41,002 nt of DNA, taken from contig JAJPHP010000018.1 of NCBI GenBank assembly GCA_021325255.1, positions 1 to 41,002 on the forward strand. The letters are read 5' to 3'. Made by a program: the position numbers and the translations under genes. The DNA is from Nitrososphaerota archaeon (lineage in GTDB: Archaea; Thermoproteota; Nitrososphaeria; Nitrososphaerales; CADDZS01). This document shows positions 7,739-16,408 of this stretch, one piece after another (position 1 is the stretch's first letter; each line of letters opens with the position of its first letter). The notes beneath the pieces are model-generated. The model was not told the origin of the DNA. It was given only the letters and a program-made list of their open reading frames with translations, and ran no database searches.

Positions 7739-7910
7739 ACCAAAGCAGGGCGCATCAAAAAAGAGAGACGCACGCCTCTTCGAAGAAGTGCAGGAAGAGG
7801 AGGTCTACTAAGGCCGCCTATCTTCTACCCCCAATGCTATCCCACTTTCATTCCGACTTGCGACAAAACATCGAAAACTCCCTCGAATTCGCGAGTACTG
7901 ACCACAAGTT

Positions 7911-9017
7911 ATGAAGATTGCAATGGTCGGAGACGTTATGCTTGGTCGTCTAGTCAACGAGACCTTACAGCATACGAAAAAAGAGTACCCATGGGGAGAT
8001 ACGCTTAAGGTGCTCAACAAGGCTGACGTTCGTCTTTGCAACCTAGAGTGTGCAATCTCAGATAGAGGAGAACCTTGGTCGTTCACGACCAAAGAGTTTC
8101 ATTTTCGAACCGATAGTAAGAACGTAAGTGTACTTCGTGCTGGGGGCATCAATCTCGTCTCGCTCGCCAACAATCACGCACTTGATTTTGGGTATGCCGC
8201 TCTGTCAGACACGCTTGAAATCCTCGATGAAGCTGGGATTGCTCATGCTGGCGCGGGGAGAAATTTGCAGGAAGCTGAATCCACAGCAACAATGAACGTA
8301 CACGGGTCTAGTATTGGAGTGCTTGCATTCACGGACAACGAACCAGAGTGGGAAGCTACAAAAGAAAGGCCTGGAGTCTTCTATGTTCCCACCGACCTGA
8401 AGGACTCACGCGCAATCCACTTGTTAGAGCACATAAAGAGAGCCAGCAAGAAGGTCGATTTACTCATCGTCTCAGCTCACTGGGGCCCCAACTGGGGATA
8501 TGATCCACCGATGGAGCATATTCCGTTTGCGCATGCGTTGATCGACGCCGGCGCGGGTATAGTCTTCGGCCACTCCTCCCACGTGGTAAGAGGAATAGAG
8601 ACATACCACGACGCAGTGATAATCTACTCTGCCGGAAATTTCATTGACGATTATGCCGTCGACGCCGTGGAACGCAATGATCGATCCTGCATTTTCATGG
8701 CTGAAACAAGCGATGGGAGAATACTCCGCCTTGGCCTCTACCCGACCATCATAGACACCTTTCAGGCAAGACTTGCAGGTCCTAAGGAAAGCGAGGCGAT
8801 AGCAAAAACGATGAAGAAACTGTGCGAGGAGTTCAATACGATGATTCAATGGAGAACAAGTGAGCCGGTTCCCTCCTTGGTCTGGAGTAGAAAACAGGGC
8901 CCTCGGGAATCAGCGAAGTCCCGCTCTCCTGTTGAAAAGAGCGCGGCAAGAAGATTGCAGCTGAGCAAGCGTCGGGAGAGAAATGGGTCCTCTCACTTGC
9001 GTCGTAGAAGCGGTTGA
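7911..9017 (+). CDS. CapA-family (poly-gamma-glutamate capsule type) metallophosphoesterase-like protein
   Basis: 368 residues. The first ~290 match the CapA/PgsA family, a calcineurin-like metallophosphoesterase fold: GDVMLGR at 7-13, NLECAIS, SLANNHALDFG, SAHWGPNWGY, FGHSSHVVRGIE and IYSAGNFIDDY, in the canonical order with the metal-binding Asp, Asn and His residues. In bacteria CapA helps make or export poly-gamma-glutamate; archaeal members are mostly uncharacterised. There is no signal peptide or membrane helix, so the product appears cytosolic, unlike most anchored CapA proteins. The last ~50 residues are Arg/Lys/Ser-rich and low in complexity (SAARRLQLSKRRERNG). The stop lies 14 bp before the THUMP-gene ATG, so they are probably cotranscribed. 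Confidence 0.88.
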   Translation: MKIAMVGDVMLGRLVNETLQHTKKEYPWGDTLKVLNKADVRLCNLECAISDRGEPWSFTTKEFHFRTDSKNVSVLRAGGINLVSLANNHALDFGYAALSDTLEILDEAGIAHAGAGRNLQEAESTATMNVHGSSIGVLAFTDNEPEWEATKERPGVFYVPTDLKDSRAIHLLEHIKRASKKVDLLIVSAHWGPNWGYDPPMEHIPFAHALIDAGAGIVFGHSSHVVRGIETYHDAVIIYSAGNFIDDYAVDAVERNDRSCIFMAETSDGRILRLGLYPTIIDTFQARLAGPKESEAIAKTMKKLCEEFNTMIQWRTSEPVPSLVWSRKQGPRESAKSRSPVEKSAARRLQLSKRRERNGSSHLRRRSG

Positions 9018-9031
9018 GTTCAGGTAACAGT

Positions 9032-9601
9032 ATGACATACAACTTTAACCTGCTTGTTTCCCATGAATGGGGGAACTCTTTTCCAGCAAGACAAGAGATC
9101 CTCTCGCTTCTCAGGGAATTTGGAGATGAGCATCCGTTCATCGGCAGAACAATCGCGAAAGGGCTTTTGGGAGTGAAGACAGAGCTGAACAACAGGATTG
9201 TGATAAAATCACTCATAGCCAAGTTCACTATTGCACCTTCATCATTCCAGTTCACGTTGAAATGGGTCCCCATTGACCGATGGTGCGAGTCAACAATTGA
9301 GGCAATGAAAGAGACACTCTCCACCTTACAGACGGAGATACATCCAGGAGAAAGGTGGATGATGCAGATCGAGAAAAGAAGATACACTGCACATCATAAG
9401 GTCGAGGTAATCAAGGAGCTCGCATCTTTAATCGATGAAAAGGTTGACCTTGAGAAGCCACGCAAAGTAGTCTGGGTGGAGATAGTGGGCAACCAGGCTG
9501 GCATAGCCGTAGTAACCCCTGAGGACATTTTCTCATTGAATCAAATGAGGGCACGTAGCATTAGCATAATCAAAAGTGACTACACTTACGTGAGTTCGTA
9601 G
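9032..9601 (+). CDS. THUMP-domain (Tan1/THUMPD1-like) RNA-binding protein
   Basis: 189 residues from the ATG at 9032, which has AGGTAA upstream; an in-frame TTG at 9014 overlaps the CapA stop and is less likely. FNLLVSHEWGN at the start is the N-terminal strand of the archaeal COG1818/Tan1-like group. The THUMP core runs to KPRKVVWVEIVGNQAGIAVV, with the typical closing IVTPEDIFSL-like strand and helix. THUMP domains bind the acceptor arm of tRNA, and eukaryotic Tan1 aids the acetyltransferase that makes N4-acetylcytidine at position 12. A tRNA-modification adaptor role is inferred. The long segment between (SSFQFTLKWVPIDRWCES) and the basic patch EKRRYTAHHK fit RNA binding. Its coupling to CapA is unexplained. 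Confidence 0.82.
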   Translation: MTYNFNLLVSHEWGNSFPARQEILSLLREFGDEHPFIGRTIAKGLLGVKTELNNRIVIKSLIAKFTIAPSSFQFTLKWVPIDRWCESTIEAMKETLSTLQTEIHPGERWMMQIEKRRYTAHHKVEVIKELASLIDEKVDLEKPRKVVWVEIVGNQAGIAVVTPEDIFSLNQMRARSISIIKSDYTYVSS

Positions 9602-9685
9602 AGGTCTTCTTCAGATTCAATCTTTCTGCAAATTAGACCAGTTGTCAAGCAGGATCAGCGGACGTTATCAGTCATGAGAATCGTA

Positions 9686-9705
9686 TCCCGAGTTTATATT
9701 CGGGA
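9686..9705 (+). promoter_or_regulatory. TATA box enclosed by an inverted repeat
   Basis: TCCCGA-(GTTTATAT)-TCGGGA. The TATA-like GTTTATATT lies inside two 6-bp inverted arms, with the ATG at 9725 about 25 nt further on, which implies a leaderless transcript. The arms look like a repressor site that would block TBP/TFB binding. Confidence 0.55.
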
Positions 9706-9724
9706 ATAGCCCTATCCTATACAC

Positions 9725-10105
9725 ATGGACTTTTGGAGAAACCTGCTAATATCAATCCCTGTTGCCTTGCTGTTGACAGTGGTTCTTTTCTTCGCCTCCT
9801 GGAGCACGACAACGTATCAATTTCCAAGCGCCCAAGTGCCGCTTTCCGCCACCGAGAGAGGTTTCCCACTCGCCTTCCAATACGTTTACAGGCCTGCTGA
9901 CTGCCCCGTAAATATACGTATAACCTACTGCCCTCCGCCTACGCTATCACAGTTTAACTGGACAAATGCAGTGTTTGATTTCATCATCTGGTTTGCTGTT
10001 TCGCTGCTCGTCGTCTCCTTGCTCGATATTGCACTATCCAAGAGATACTTCGGTGGAGAGGAGAAGCAGACGGAGCTTCCAATTACGACTACAGGAAACA
10101 GATAG
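9725..10105 (+). CDS. Small membrane protein, unknown function
   Basis: 126 residues with two predicted membrane helices, about 7-27 (LLISIPVALLLTVVLFFASW) and 84-104 (FDFIIWFAVSLLVVSLLDIAL). The ~55-residue loop between them is probably outside; it is Pro/Tyr-rich and holds two Cys (ADCP, TYCPPP) that could form a disulfide. The cytosolic tail is short and charged. No family is recognised. The TATA box and ATG are about 25 nt apart, suggesting a leaderless message under the inverted-repeat promoter. It converges with phoU on the other strand. Confidence 0.72.
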   Translation: MDFWRNLLISIPVALLLTVVLFFASWSTTTYQFPSAQVPLSATERGFPLAFQYVYRPADCPVNIRITYCPPPTLSQFNWTNAVFDFIIWFAVSLLVVSLLDIALSKRYFGGEEKQTELPITTTGNR

Positions 10106-10275
10106 TCCGTTTTGCGGTCTTCAGTTAAACAAAACCCCAAGTACACAAACCACATACTCGCGGCTGAAGCGAGGCATGATATGGAAAAAACAAAATGTGG
10201 GCTGGATTGAGACCGCCTAATCGTGAGGAAATTTTCAGTATGTCTATACAGTTTCAGCACGGGCTCAGTATGCGA

Positions 10276-10911
10276 CTACTTTCTTGGAGATCTTTGCCCA
10301 GTGACGATATAGACGACCGAGTCGCCAATGTAGGATGAATGGTCCGAGATTCTTTCAAGATATCTCAAAATCAGTGTAGCGGACATCAAGCACGCAAAGT
10401 CGTGATCCTGCGACTGTATAGTCCTCTTTACGTGCTGCCTGTACCTTTCATCAACGAAATCATCCATCTTCTCTATGCTTCTAGCCAGCTCCACATCTCT
10501 CTTTGCGAATGCATCTATGCTCATCCTTATCATCTCCTGCGTTGTTTTCGCCGTAGTCTCGACGTAAGAGTGGTCACATTTCGAGATGTCGCCGTACATC
10601 TCAAGTACTTCGGCGATGTCGTAGGCGTACCTTCCGTACCTTGAGAAACCGTAGGCGATCTCCATGCAAGCCTTAATGAAACGAAGGTCAGACGCCACAG
10701 GCTGGTACCTTGCGATGAGTTCAATTGAAAGTTCGCTGACCTCGTCCTGAAGTACTCTCAGCTGCTCAGACCAATCGCGTATCCTCGCAGACATGTTTCT
10801 GCCCTGTGTGTATGCTTCAATCGATGTTGCGACGGATTTCTCGGAGAGGTCTGCCATCTCCATCAACATCTTCGTGAGTTTATCAAGGCCGATATCCATG
10901 AGTCTAGCCAA
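10276..10911 (-). CDS. phoU: PhoU-family phosphate signalling protein
   Basis: 211 residues, all helical, with two PhoU three-helix bundles (about 10-95 and 110-200). The family motif E(X)nDxxERIGDxxxNI appears in modified form as IAYGFSRYGRYAYDIAEVLE and LRYLERISDHSSYIGDSVVYI. PhoU couples the Pst transporter to phosphate signalling and prevents excess uptake. It is the last gene of the pst cluster, 23 bp after pstB. The start is TTG at 10911, with GATGAG about 8 nt upstream; ATG at 10899 (MDIGLDKLTKML) is a good alternative and would not affect the domains. Bacterial PhoU acts through PhoR; no PhoR is evident here, so the signalling partner is open. Confidence 0.92.
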   Translation of the reverse strand: MARLMDIGLDKLTKMLMEMADLSEKSVATSIEAYTQGRNMSARIRDWSEQLRVLQDEVSELSIELIARYQPVASDLRFIKACMEIAYGFSRYGRYAYDIAEVLEMYGDISKCDHSYVETTAKTTQEMIRMSIDAFAKRDVELARSIEKMDDFVDERYRQHVKRTIQSQDHDFACLMSATLILRYLERISDHSSYIGDSVVYIVTGQRSPRK

Positions 10912-10934
10912 ATCAAATTCTCATCTCGCAAATC

Positions 10935-11789
10935 CTAGACAAGTCTGCCGCTGATGTATCTCTCCGTAAGTTCATTTGCTGGATTCTCGAAAATCCTAGG
11001 CGATTTCCCGACCTCTACCAATGCGCCGCCGTATAGAAACGCCACTTTGTTTGCCACCCTCGCAGCCTGCTGCATGTTGTGCGTCACAAGAATCACGGTG
11101 TAATTCCTCTTCAAGTCCACCATGAGCTCTTCGATCTTGGAAGTCGAGCCTGGGTCGAGCGCTGATGCAGGCTCGTCAAGGAGAAGTATCTCCGGCCTTA
11201 CCGAGAGTGCTCTTGCGATGCACAGTCGTTGCTGTTGTCCTCCAGAAAGCTTCATCGCGTTGTCCCTCAGCCTGTCCTTGACTTCCTCCCACAGAGCCGC
11301 CCTTCGTAGAGCTTCCTCGACAATCTCATCCATTTCATTTTTCTTTTTTACCATTCGATGAATCTTTGGACCGAAGGCAACGTTGTCGTAAATCGAGATG
11401 GGAAAAGGATTTGGTTTTTGAAAAACCATTCCGACGCGAACTTTGAGTAAAACAGGGTCGACCTCACTCGAGTAGATATCGACTCCCTTGATTGAGATCT
11501 TCCCGGTATGTCTGAAATTTGGGATCGTATCGTTCATCCTGTTCAGAGTGCGAATGAAAGTACTCTTGCCGCAACCTGACGGCCCCATTATTACGGTTAT
11601 TTCCTGCTCGTTAATCCCGAGCGTGATATCCTTTAGGACGTGCATGTCTCCGTAGAAGACATTCACCTTCGAGAACTGGATGAAGCTACCGTCGTTGTCT
11701 TGTCCAAATGATAAATCTGAAACCTCAGGTGCAGTGGTTTCTTCCTCTGCTTCTGCTTGTTCTTGCTGTCCTGACAATATACCTATCAT
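10935..11789 (-). CDS. pstB: Phosphate ABC transporter ATP-binding protein PstB
   Basis: 284 residues. ABC ATPase of the high-affinity phosphate importer. Walker A is GPSGCGKST (residues 69-77), the Q-loop is [20 protein letters not shown], which is diagnostic for PstB, the signature is [15 protein letters not shown], Walker B is [12 protein letters not shown], and the H-loop is [20 protein letters not shown]. The C-terminus [18 protein letters not shown] is that of PstB. About 35 acidic residues precede the domain ([14 protein letters not shown]), a disordered extension absent from typical ~250-residue PstB; a later start is possible but none is clearly better. It lies 40 bp after pstA in the same direction. 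Confidence 0.97.
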   Translation of the reverse strand: MIGILSGQQEQAEAEEETTAPEVSDLSFGQDNDGSFIQFSKVNVFYGDMHVLKDITLGINEQEITVIMGPSGCGKSTFIRTLNRMNDTIPNFRHTGKISIKGVDIYSSEVDPVLLKVRVGMVFQKPNPFPISIYDNVAFGPKIHRMVKKKNEMDEIVEEALRRAALWEEVKDRLRDNAMKLSGGQQQRLCIARALSVRPEILLLDEPASALDPGSTSKIEELMVDLKRNYTVILVTHNMQQAARVANKVAFLYGGALVEVGKSPRIFENPANELTERYISGRLV

Positions 11790-11829
11790 ATCTCTCTAGA
11801 TGGCGGCTAAAGGCACTCTAATGATCGAG

Positions 11830-12771
11830 CTAAATTTTTGTGAATTTCCGTAGGCCGACCCTTGCAACGATATTGATTATGATTACTATTGTGATTAGAA
11901 GGAATGACGAAAGATAGGATAGGTCGTGCGCCTCCGCAGATGGTATCTGCGAGAAGGACCACACTATACCGGTGAGATAGCCAACCTGCTGGTGAAGCAA
12001 TGCCGATGGGATGTAGTTCCCAAAGCCTGCGGTGTAGATCAAAGGTGCGGTCTCGCCCACCGAGATGCTAATGGCGAGCAGTATGCCCGTCAATATCCCG
12101 GGAATGGCAAATCTCAGCGTGAGCCTGTTTATCATGTCAGTCTTTGTGCTACCAAGCGCAATCGCCCCTTCTCTGATGGAATCGGGAACTCTCCTGATTG
12201 AAAGTTCTGTAGTCCTGAGAATGTAGGGGAACATCAAGACAGTCAGAGTCAACGCTGCTGCTAGCGCAGAGTAACCCCACCCAAACTCAAGAACCAAGAG
12301 AAGAAAGCCCACATAGCCTAAGACAATTGAAGGGACTCCAGCTAGGACATCGGCCGTGAAACGTATCATTTGAGAAAACCTGTTGTTCCCCGAAAACTCC
12401 GCTATGTACACACCAGCAAACACCCCGATTGGAACCGCGAATAAAGTGGAAAGCGCGATGATGAGAAGTGTGCCGACTATGGCATTCGCGAGGCCGCCAC
12501 CTCCGAGTGCAGCTCCTCCGACTGTCATGGTGGTCAGTCGTTCGATTGTCATTGCCTGTGCGCCTCGGTAAACAAACATGTAGAGCATGTCGAGCAGCGG
12601 TACGAGTACGAGCATGGGACAAGCGATCACAAGTATCTTGATGACCTTGTCCTTGATTCTTCTGTTCCGGTAACTTGGGGATTTGCGAAGAGAGTCCCAC
12701 GATGGTCCTGCCCGTCTTCCAGAAACTCTATCTTCTTCTGCCGAATCTTCGATTTGCTTTGTCTGACTCAT
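11830..12771 (-). CDS. pstA: Phosphate ABC transporter permease PstA
   Basis: 313 residues with six predicted membrane helices after a ~45-residue charged cytosolic N-terminus. Diagnostic segments are GGLANAIVGTLLIIALSTLFAVP split over the first transport-domain helices, ADVLAGVPSIVLGYVGF, the EAA-type loop IREGAIALGSTKTDMINRLTLR, and GILLAISISVGETAPLIYTAGFGNY. The last one is the PstA GETAPL segment. Together with PstC it forms the phosphate channel. The ATG start is 21 bp downstream of the pstC stop, and pstB follows after 40 bp. Confidence 0.96.
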   Translation of the reverse strand: MSQTKQIEDSAEEDRVSGRRAGPSWDSLRKSPSYRNRRIKDKVIKILVIACPMLVLVPLLDMLYMFVYRGAQAMTIERLTTMTVGGAALGGGGLANAIVGTLLIIALSTLFAVPIGVFAGVYIAEFSGNNRFSQMIRFTADVLAGVPSIVLGYVGFLLLVLEFGWGYSALAAALTLTVLMFPYILRTTELSIRRVPDSIREGAIALGSTKTDMINRLTLRFAIPGILTGILLAISISVGETAPLIYTAGFGNYIPSALLHQQVGYLTGIVWSFSQIPSAEAHDLSYLSSFLLITIVIIINIVARVGLRKFTKI

Positions 12772-12792
12772 GCGATAATCCTATCTCCTCTT

Positions 12793-13788
12793 CTACACTC
12801 GCACGAGACCTTCAGAGCTAGAAACGAAACCGTGCCTTACCCTCGCCCTAGCGATGATATTGACGGCCATAGTTATCAACAGAAGAATTGCAGCCATTTC
12901 TACCAGCGCGTGTACGAACATTGCGCTCGGGTCGGTGAAAGCACTGTCCATATTCAGTACCATAAAGGCGGCCATCGTGTTTATGGGGTAGAAGAAAGTC
13001 TTTGGAAGAATGTTCACCGAAGCCCCTGAGACCATTGCAACCGCCATTGTTTCACCGAGTGCCCGACCCAAGCCCAGCACGATCGAACCAACGATGCCCG
13101 ATTTCGAGTAAGGGATGATAATCTTCCTCATAATCTCCCAGTCAGTCAGCCCTAAGGCTCGACCTCCATCCTTCAAGGACTCTGGTGTTTGGAGCATAGC
13201 ATCCCTACTGATTGATGCTATAATCGGTACAATCATTAACGCTAATATTACTCCGGAAGCTAGCATGCCAGAGCTATAGACGGGGCCGGAAAACCATGGC
13301 ATGAATGAAAGATAGTGTGCCAGTGCGGGCTCGAGTGTATAAAGAAGAAATGGGCCGAGAACCAGTATCCCCCAAAATCCGTAAATGACGCTGGGTATGC
13401 CAGCGAGCAGTTCTGTCAGAAACGAGACTGGTCCCGCTACCTTTTTCGGAGCAACTTGGGCAAGGAAGATGGAGATTCCCAATCCAGCAGGAACTCCGAT
13501 TAAGAGAGCGAGGACCGAAGAGATCAAAGTTCCAGCGAGGAACACCAGAACTCCATATGAGGCTCCTGACATTGCAGGAAATCCGTGCACTTGAATTAGA
13601 TTGCTGCTCAGCGCCGGGTTCCAGACGATCGTCGTAAGAAAGGAGCGGCCATACACTACGATCGAAGGATAGCTGAAAATGATCAGAACTGCAGCAATGA
13701 CAAATATGAAAACGAAGGCGCTGGAGCCCAGAAGTGCAGTAGCATATTTGTATGCGGTATCTCGTATCCCGCGAGCGGACTTTACCAA
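12793..13788 (-). CDS. pstC: Phosphate ABC transporter permease PstC
   Basis: 331 residues with six membrane helices. PstC markers: TELLAGIPSVIYGFWGILVLGP, the EAA loop LKDGGRALGLTDWEIMRKII, and LGLGRALGETMAVAMVSG, the GETMAV segment. It pairs with PstA. The start is TTG at 13788; an in-frame TAG lies directly upstream and there is no ATG before the first helix, so TTG is nearly forced. The gene begins the pstC-pstA-pstB-phoU run. The 118 bp upstream contains a small CCCC/GGGG hairpin and no copy of the shared AT-rich element, so it may be read from the promoter before the 62-residue gene. Confidence 0.96.
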   Translation of the reverse strand: MVKSARGIRDTAYKYATALLGSSAFVFIFVIAAVLIIFSYPSIVVYGRSFLTTIVWNPALSSNLIQVHGFPAMSGASYGVLVFLAGTLISSVLALLIGVPAGLGISIFLAQVAPKKVAGPVSFLTELLAGIPSVIYGFWGILVLGPFLLYTLEPALAHYLSFMPWFSGPVYSSGMLASGVILALMIVPIIASISRDAMLQTPESLKDGGRALGLTDWEIMRKIIIPYSKSGIVGSIVLGLGRALGETMAVAMVSGASVNILPKTFFYPINTMAAFMVLNMDSAFTDPSAMFVHALVEMAAILLLITMAVNIIARARVRHGFVSSSEGLVRV

Positions 13789-13841
13789 CTAGGTAATGAC
13801 TTCTCCTCTTCCCTCTACTTATTGTCCAATTTACCCCGGAA

Positions 13842-13858
13842 TCCCCGTATTTTGGGGA
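13842..13858 (-). terminator. Small hairpin between the 62-residue gene and pstC
   Basis: TCCCC-(7 nt)-GGGGA with no clear U-tract. It could slow or partly end transcription before pstC. Confidence 0.25.
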
Positions 13859-13906
13859 ACTCCCAGAGCCGATGACTGCCTTCGCTTCTTGAAAACGAAC
13901 AATTCC

Positions 13907-14095
13907 TTATGCTGTTGCGGCTAGCGGCTCTTGCCCTAGATCGCTCTCGATCTGCTTGATGCGGCGAATGAGAAAATCTCGAACCTCGATGAGCTTCGAG
14001 TCCGGATTTTCATCTTTCGAGATCACTTCTTCTATAACCGAAAGGTTATGCCTCCTACGAGCAAGTTCTTCTTTTGTGGCCCGTCGGCTTTCCAT
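13907..14095 (-). CDS. Small helical protein in the phosphate cluster
   Basis: 62 residues, charged and helical, between pstS and pstC. It begins MESRRATKEELARRRHNLSV; a second helix (SKLIEVRDFLIRRIKQIESD) follows a polar turn, so a helical hairpin or short coiled coil is likely. No family is recognised. The start is ATG at 14095, and a strong AT-rich promoter element lies 50-76 nt upstream, which supports it being a real, regulated gene. Its position suggests an accessory role in phosphate uptake or its control; that is inference. Confidence 0.65.
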   Translation of the reverse strand: MESRRATKEELARRRHNLSVIEEVISKDENPDSKLIEVRDFLIRRIKQIESDLGQEPLAATA

Positions 14096-14147
14096 GAGCG
14101 TATATCTTCCTCTCTATCGGAGAGGATCTCTCTCGCGCGGTGCTTTA

Positions 14148-14171
14148 ATATTCTACCACAATAGAATATAT
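14148..14171 (-). promoter_or_regulatory. Candidate Pho element and promoter of the 62-residue gene
   Basis: Plus-strand ATATTCTA-(ccacaa)-TAGAATAT is an inverted repeat of the motif also found before pstS, the 16.9-kb gene and the phosphoesterase. The minus-strand copy ATATATTCTAT (14171-14161) lies 66-76 nt before the ATG and overlaps TATA-like sequence (TATATATGCC upstream). Confidence 0.6.
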
Positions 14172-14394
14172 AGGCATATATAGCCTATTGATAATTCGCC
14201 TTTGTCTGGTACACCGCAACGAGTTTGTTTCTCAGGCAAATCAAGTAGATCTGCAATTGCTTCTCGCTGCGGAAAAAGGGCTCGACGCTGATTCATTGGT
14301 CTTGCTCTCTTTCGCTTCTAACGTGACTCGAATTCTACTGTCTAAATTCCAGAATCTTAAGAATCGTCGCTAGAAAAGAGGTGGGAAGAAGTGC
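14172..14394. other. Intergenic, no gene seen
   Basis: Part of the ~370-bp gap between pstS and the 62-residue gene. A 61-codon frame on the plus strand here (14188-14373) has no recognisable features. Confidence 0.5.
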
Positions 14395-14443
14395 AAAAGA
14401 AAAAGTGCAGAGAGGTCGCATCCACCCTTTAATTTGATGGATG
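14395..14443 (-). terminator. Probable pstS terminator
   Basis: On the minus strand a hairpin with arms CATCCA/TGGATG (14438-14443 and 14419-14424) is followed by a T-rich run (TTTTTCTTTT near 14405-14396). It lies 22 bp after the pstS stop, as expected for a terminator that lets pstS be expressed separately from the rest of the cluster. Confidence 0.55.
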
Positions 14444-14464
14444 AGCCCCTCACGTCCCGAGAGA

Positions 14465-15784
14465 CTACGGTCCCTGAATCTGTGCGATTTGACTCTCGCT
14501 CAGTTCAGCTACGCTCGGTGGCAGCGGAATGAAACTCACCTGGTTTAGGAAATTGCCGGAGTTGCCGTAGTTTGGTTGGATAGCCCACGTCAAGAATGTC
14601 CTCATTGCGAGCGCCATTCCCGTCGCGTTCTGGTTCTTTGAGACCATCACGTATTCGTAGTTGATGATCGGGTATGAGTTAGCTCCTGGCGCGAATATCA
14701 AGGAGATCCTTTCATCGTTGGGAGTCTGCGATACGAGCGAGTTCGCGGCCGCTTGGATGTTTGATTGAGTTATATCGACAAAGTTCCCCGCCTGATTCTT
14801 GAGGTATGCGTACCCAAGTCCTCCCGAAGTGGCTTGCTTCAGATAGCTCACACCTATGTATGCGATTGAGTACTTGTTCCCTTCGCATGCCGTGACCATT
14901 CCTCCGTTCCCGTTTGCGGATTGTGCGCTAGGCACCGAAGGCCAGCTTACGGTCGTACCAAACCCCACCGTAGAGTTCCATGATGGAGTTGACTTTGACA
15001 GATATTGAGTAAAGATGAATGTGTCTCCGCTTCCGTCAGCTCGGTGGATGGGGATGATCGCCTGGTGTGGTAGGAGACTCGCAGCTCCCGGGTTGATTAC
15101 TTTGATATTTACATCGTCCCAGTAGGTTATCGAACCATTGTATATTCCCGAGAGAACAGGCCCTGAAAAGTTCAGGTGGATCGTCGAGGGAACTTCTGGA
15201 ACATTGTAATTGATTTGCTGCGCTGATATGGCCACAGGAATGTTGAGAACGTATGGGTATGCTGCTTGGACGCTACTTGAAAGATAGGCATCCGAAGATC
15301 CGAATTGTACCGTTCCCTTTTCAGCGCCCGCCTGACCTGCACCGCTTCCGGTTGACGCGGTGTTTATCTGAACATTGGGATACAGCTTTGTAAAGTTGGC
15401 CACCCACAAATTGAACAACGGATATAGCAATGACGAACCAGTTTCTGACATTGTGACCGAAGGTAATGAACTCGGCAGTGTGAAGGAGGAGCTAGGGGAG
15501 CTTGTGGATGTACTTGTTGTCGTCGACGACTGTGAGCTTGAAGAGGTTGTTGACTGCGATGACGATGATGTTGTGGAGGTAGAACTGGATGTTGATATTG
15601 GTGTTTGAGATGTGGTCGTTGAAGATTGGCTGCTGGTACTTGGAGTTGTGGTATTTGACGTTTGGCCAAGCGTCAGATAAGCGCCTATTCCCGCCACTAT
15701 CACGATCACCACAATGATGATTGCAACCGCAACAGTGCTGACGGCGACGCTTCGGGAATCGAGTACTCTATAACGAGACTTCAA
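14465..15784 (-). CDS. pstS: Phosphate-binding protein PstS, membrane-anchored
   Basis: 439 residues. An N-terminal membrane helix (about 14-40, VAVSTVAVAIIIVVIVIVAG) is followed by a ~65-residue Ser/Thr-only linker (about 43-105) that holds the binding domain away from the membrane and is probably glycosylated. The periplasmic-binding fold starts at SVTMSETGSSLLYPLFNLW. Phosphate contacts are STGSGAG, SSDAYL and HRADGSGDTFIFTQYL, the last being a PstS hallmark. It captures phosphate for PstCAB. The start is TTG at 15784. A shared AT-rich element lies about 54-64 nt upstream, so it probably has its own phosphate-responsive promoter. It is separated from pstC by the 62-residue gene and a terminator. 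Confidence 0.95.
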   Translation of the reverse strand: MKSRYRVLDSRSVAVSTVAVAIIIVVIVIVAGIGAYLTLGQTSNTTTPSTSSQSSTTTSQTPISTSSSTSTTSSSSQSTTSSSSQSSTTTSTSTSSPSSSFTLPSSLPSVTMSETGSSLLYPLFNLWVANFTKLYPNVQINTASTGSGAGQAGAEKGTVQFGSSDAYLSSSVQAAYPYVLNIPVAISAQQINYNVPEVPSTIHLNFSGPVLSGIYNGSITYWDDVNIKVINPGAASLLPHQAIIPIHRADGSGDTFIFTQYLSKSTPSWNSTVGFGTTVSWPSVPSAQSANGNGGMVTACEGNKYSIAYIGVSYLKQATSGGLGYAYLKNQAGNFVDITQSNIQAAANSLVSQTPNDERISLIFAPGANSYPIINYEYVMVSKNQNATGMALAMRTFLTWAIQPNYGNSGNFLNQVSFIPLPPSVAELSESQIAQIQGP

Positions 15785-15837
15785 TGGTTATTCACAAATT
15801 ATTCTGCCCGGGAGCCGGCTTCATATGTATTGCGACA

Positions 15838-15860
15838 ATAGAATATATAGGTATATAGAT
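15838..15860 (-). promoter_or_regulatory. Candidate Pho element and promoter of pstS
   Basis: Plus-strand ATAGAATATAT at 15838-15848 (minus ATATATTCTAT), followed by AGGTATATAG. The stretch ACAATAGAATATATAGG is identical to that at 14158-14174, and the match resumes in the TATATAG beyond. It lies 54-76 nt upstream of the pstS start. Confidence 0.62.
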
Positions 15861-16408
15861 TCATCCGTTCATCTCCTGAGATGACTTTGATCACGTCGCA
15901 TCCCTCCTATGATATTCGCATAAGCATCGGGCATATTATTATCCAAAAAATTTTGGATAGGGAATTTTCGAATCGTGTTACTGATCATAACGAGAAGCGT
16001 TCCCTTGGATTTGCTCTTAACTCAAAAGTTATTGAGCAACACTTCGAAGAACAAACTCAGCGGAGGCGTTAGGCCAGAATGGTGGCGAATTGGCCTGAAA
16101 AGTGCGGAAGGCTCTTTGGATTAGAGCTGCAACTCAAGCTGAAGAGACTGATTGGTCTTTTGATTAAATCGCTAATGATTTCTTAAAACGTTGAGACACA
16201 GTTACCAGAGCAGCAATGCTCTCGGCCGACTCTCTCGGCCCCGGCAAGAGTCCGCTCTAAACTTCTGATTATATTAGGAGCTAAACGTGTCCTTCGTACA
16301 GAAAGCAGGAACTCCGCTGTCTGTTTACAACGGCAATTCCTTGTGGGTTACTCTTGACAAGATCTGCCACATTTGAGGTCGATGGGTTCGAGATACCAAC
16401 TCCCACCC
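15861..16408. other. Intergenic, no convincing gene
   Basis: About 550 bp between the pstS promoter and the end of the interrupted gene. A 63-codon plus-strand frame (15881-16072) shows no recognisable domain. A GC-rich patch near 16215-16240 (CTCGGCCGACTCTCTCGGCC) could fold but has no clear role. Confidence 0.5.

Noticed and set aside
14188..14373. Plus-strand 61-codon frame between pstS and the small gene
   Set aside because: No recognisable features and no ribosome-binding site; it lies in a region already explained by the promoter and terminator.
15470..15660. Repetitive DNA inside pstS (and similar stretches at 36650-36800) as a tandem repeat or CRISPR-like array
   Set aside because: It is explained by codons for the Ser/Thr linker; there are no regular spacers.
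15881..16072. Plus-strand 63-codon frame
   Set aside because: No recognised domain and no clear promoter; it starts next to the pstS promoter.
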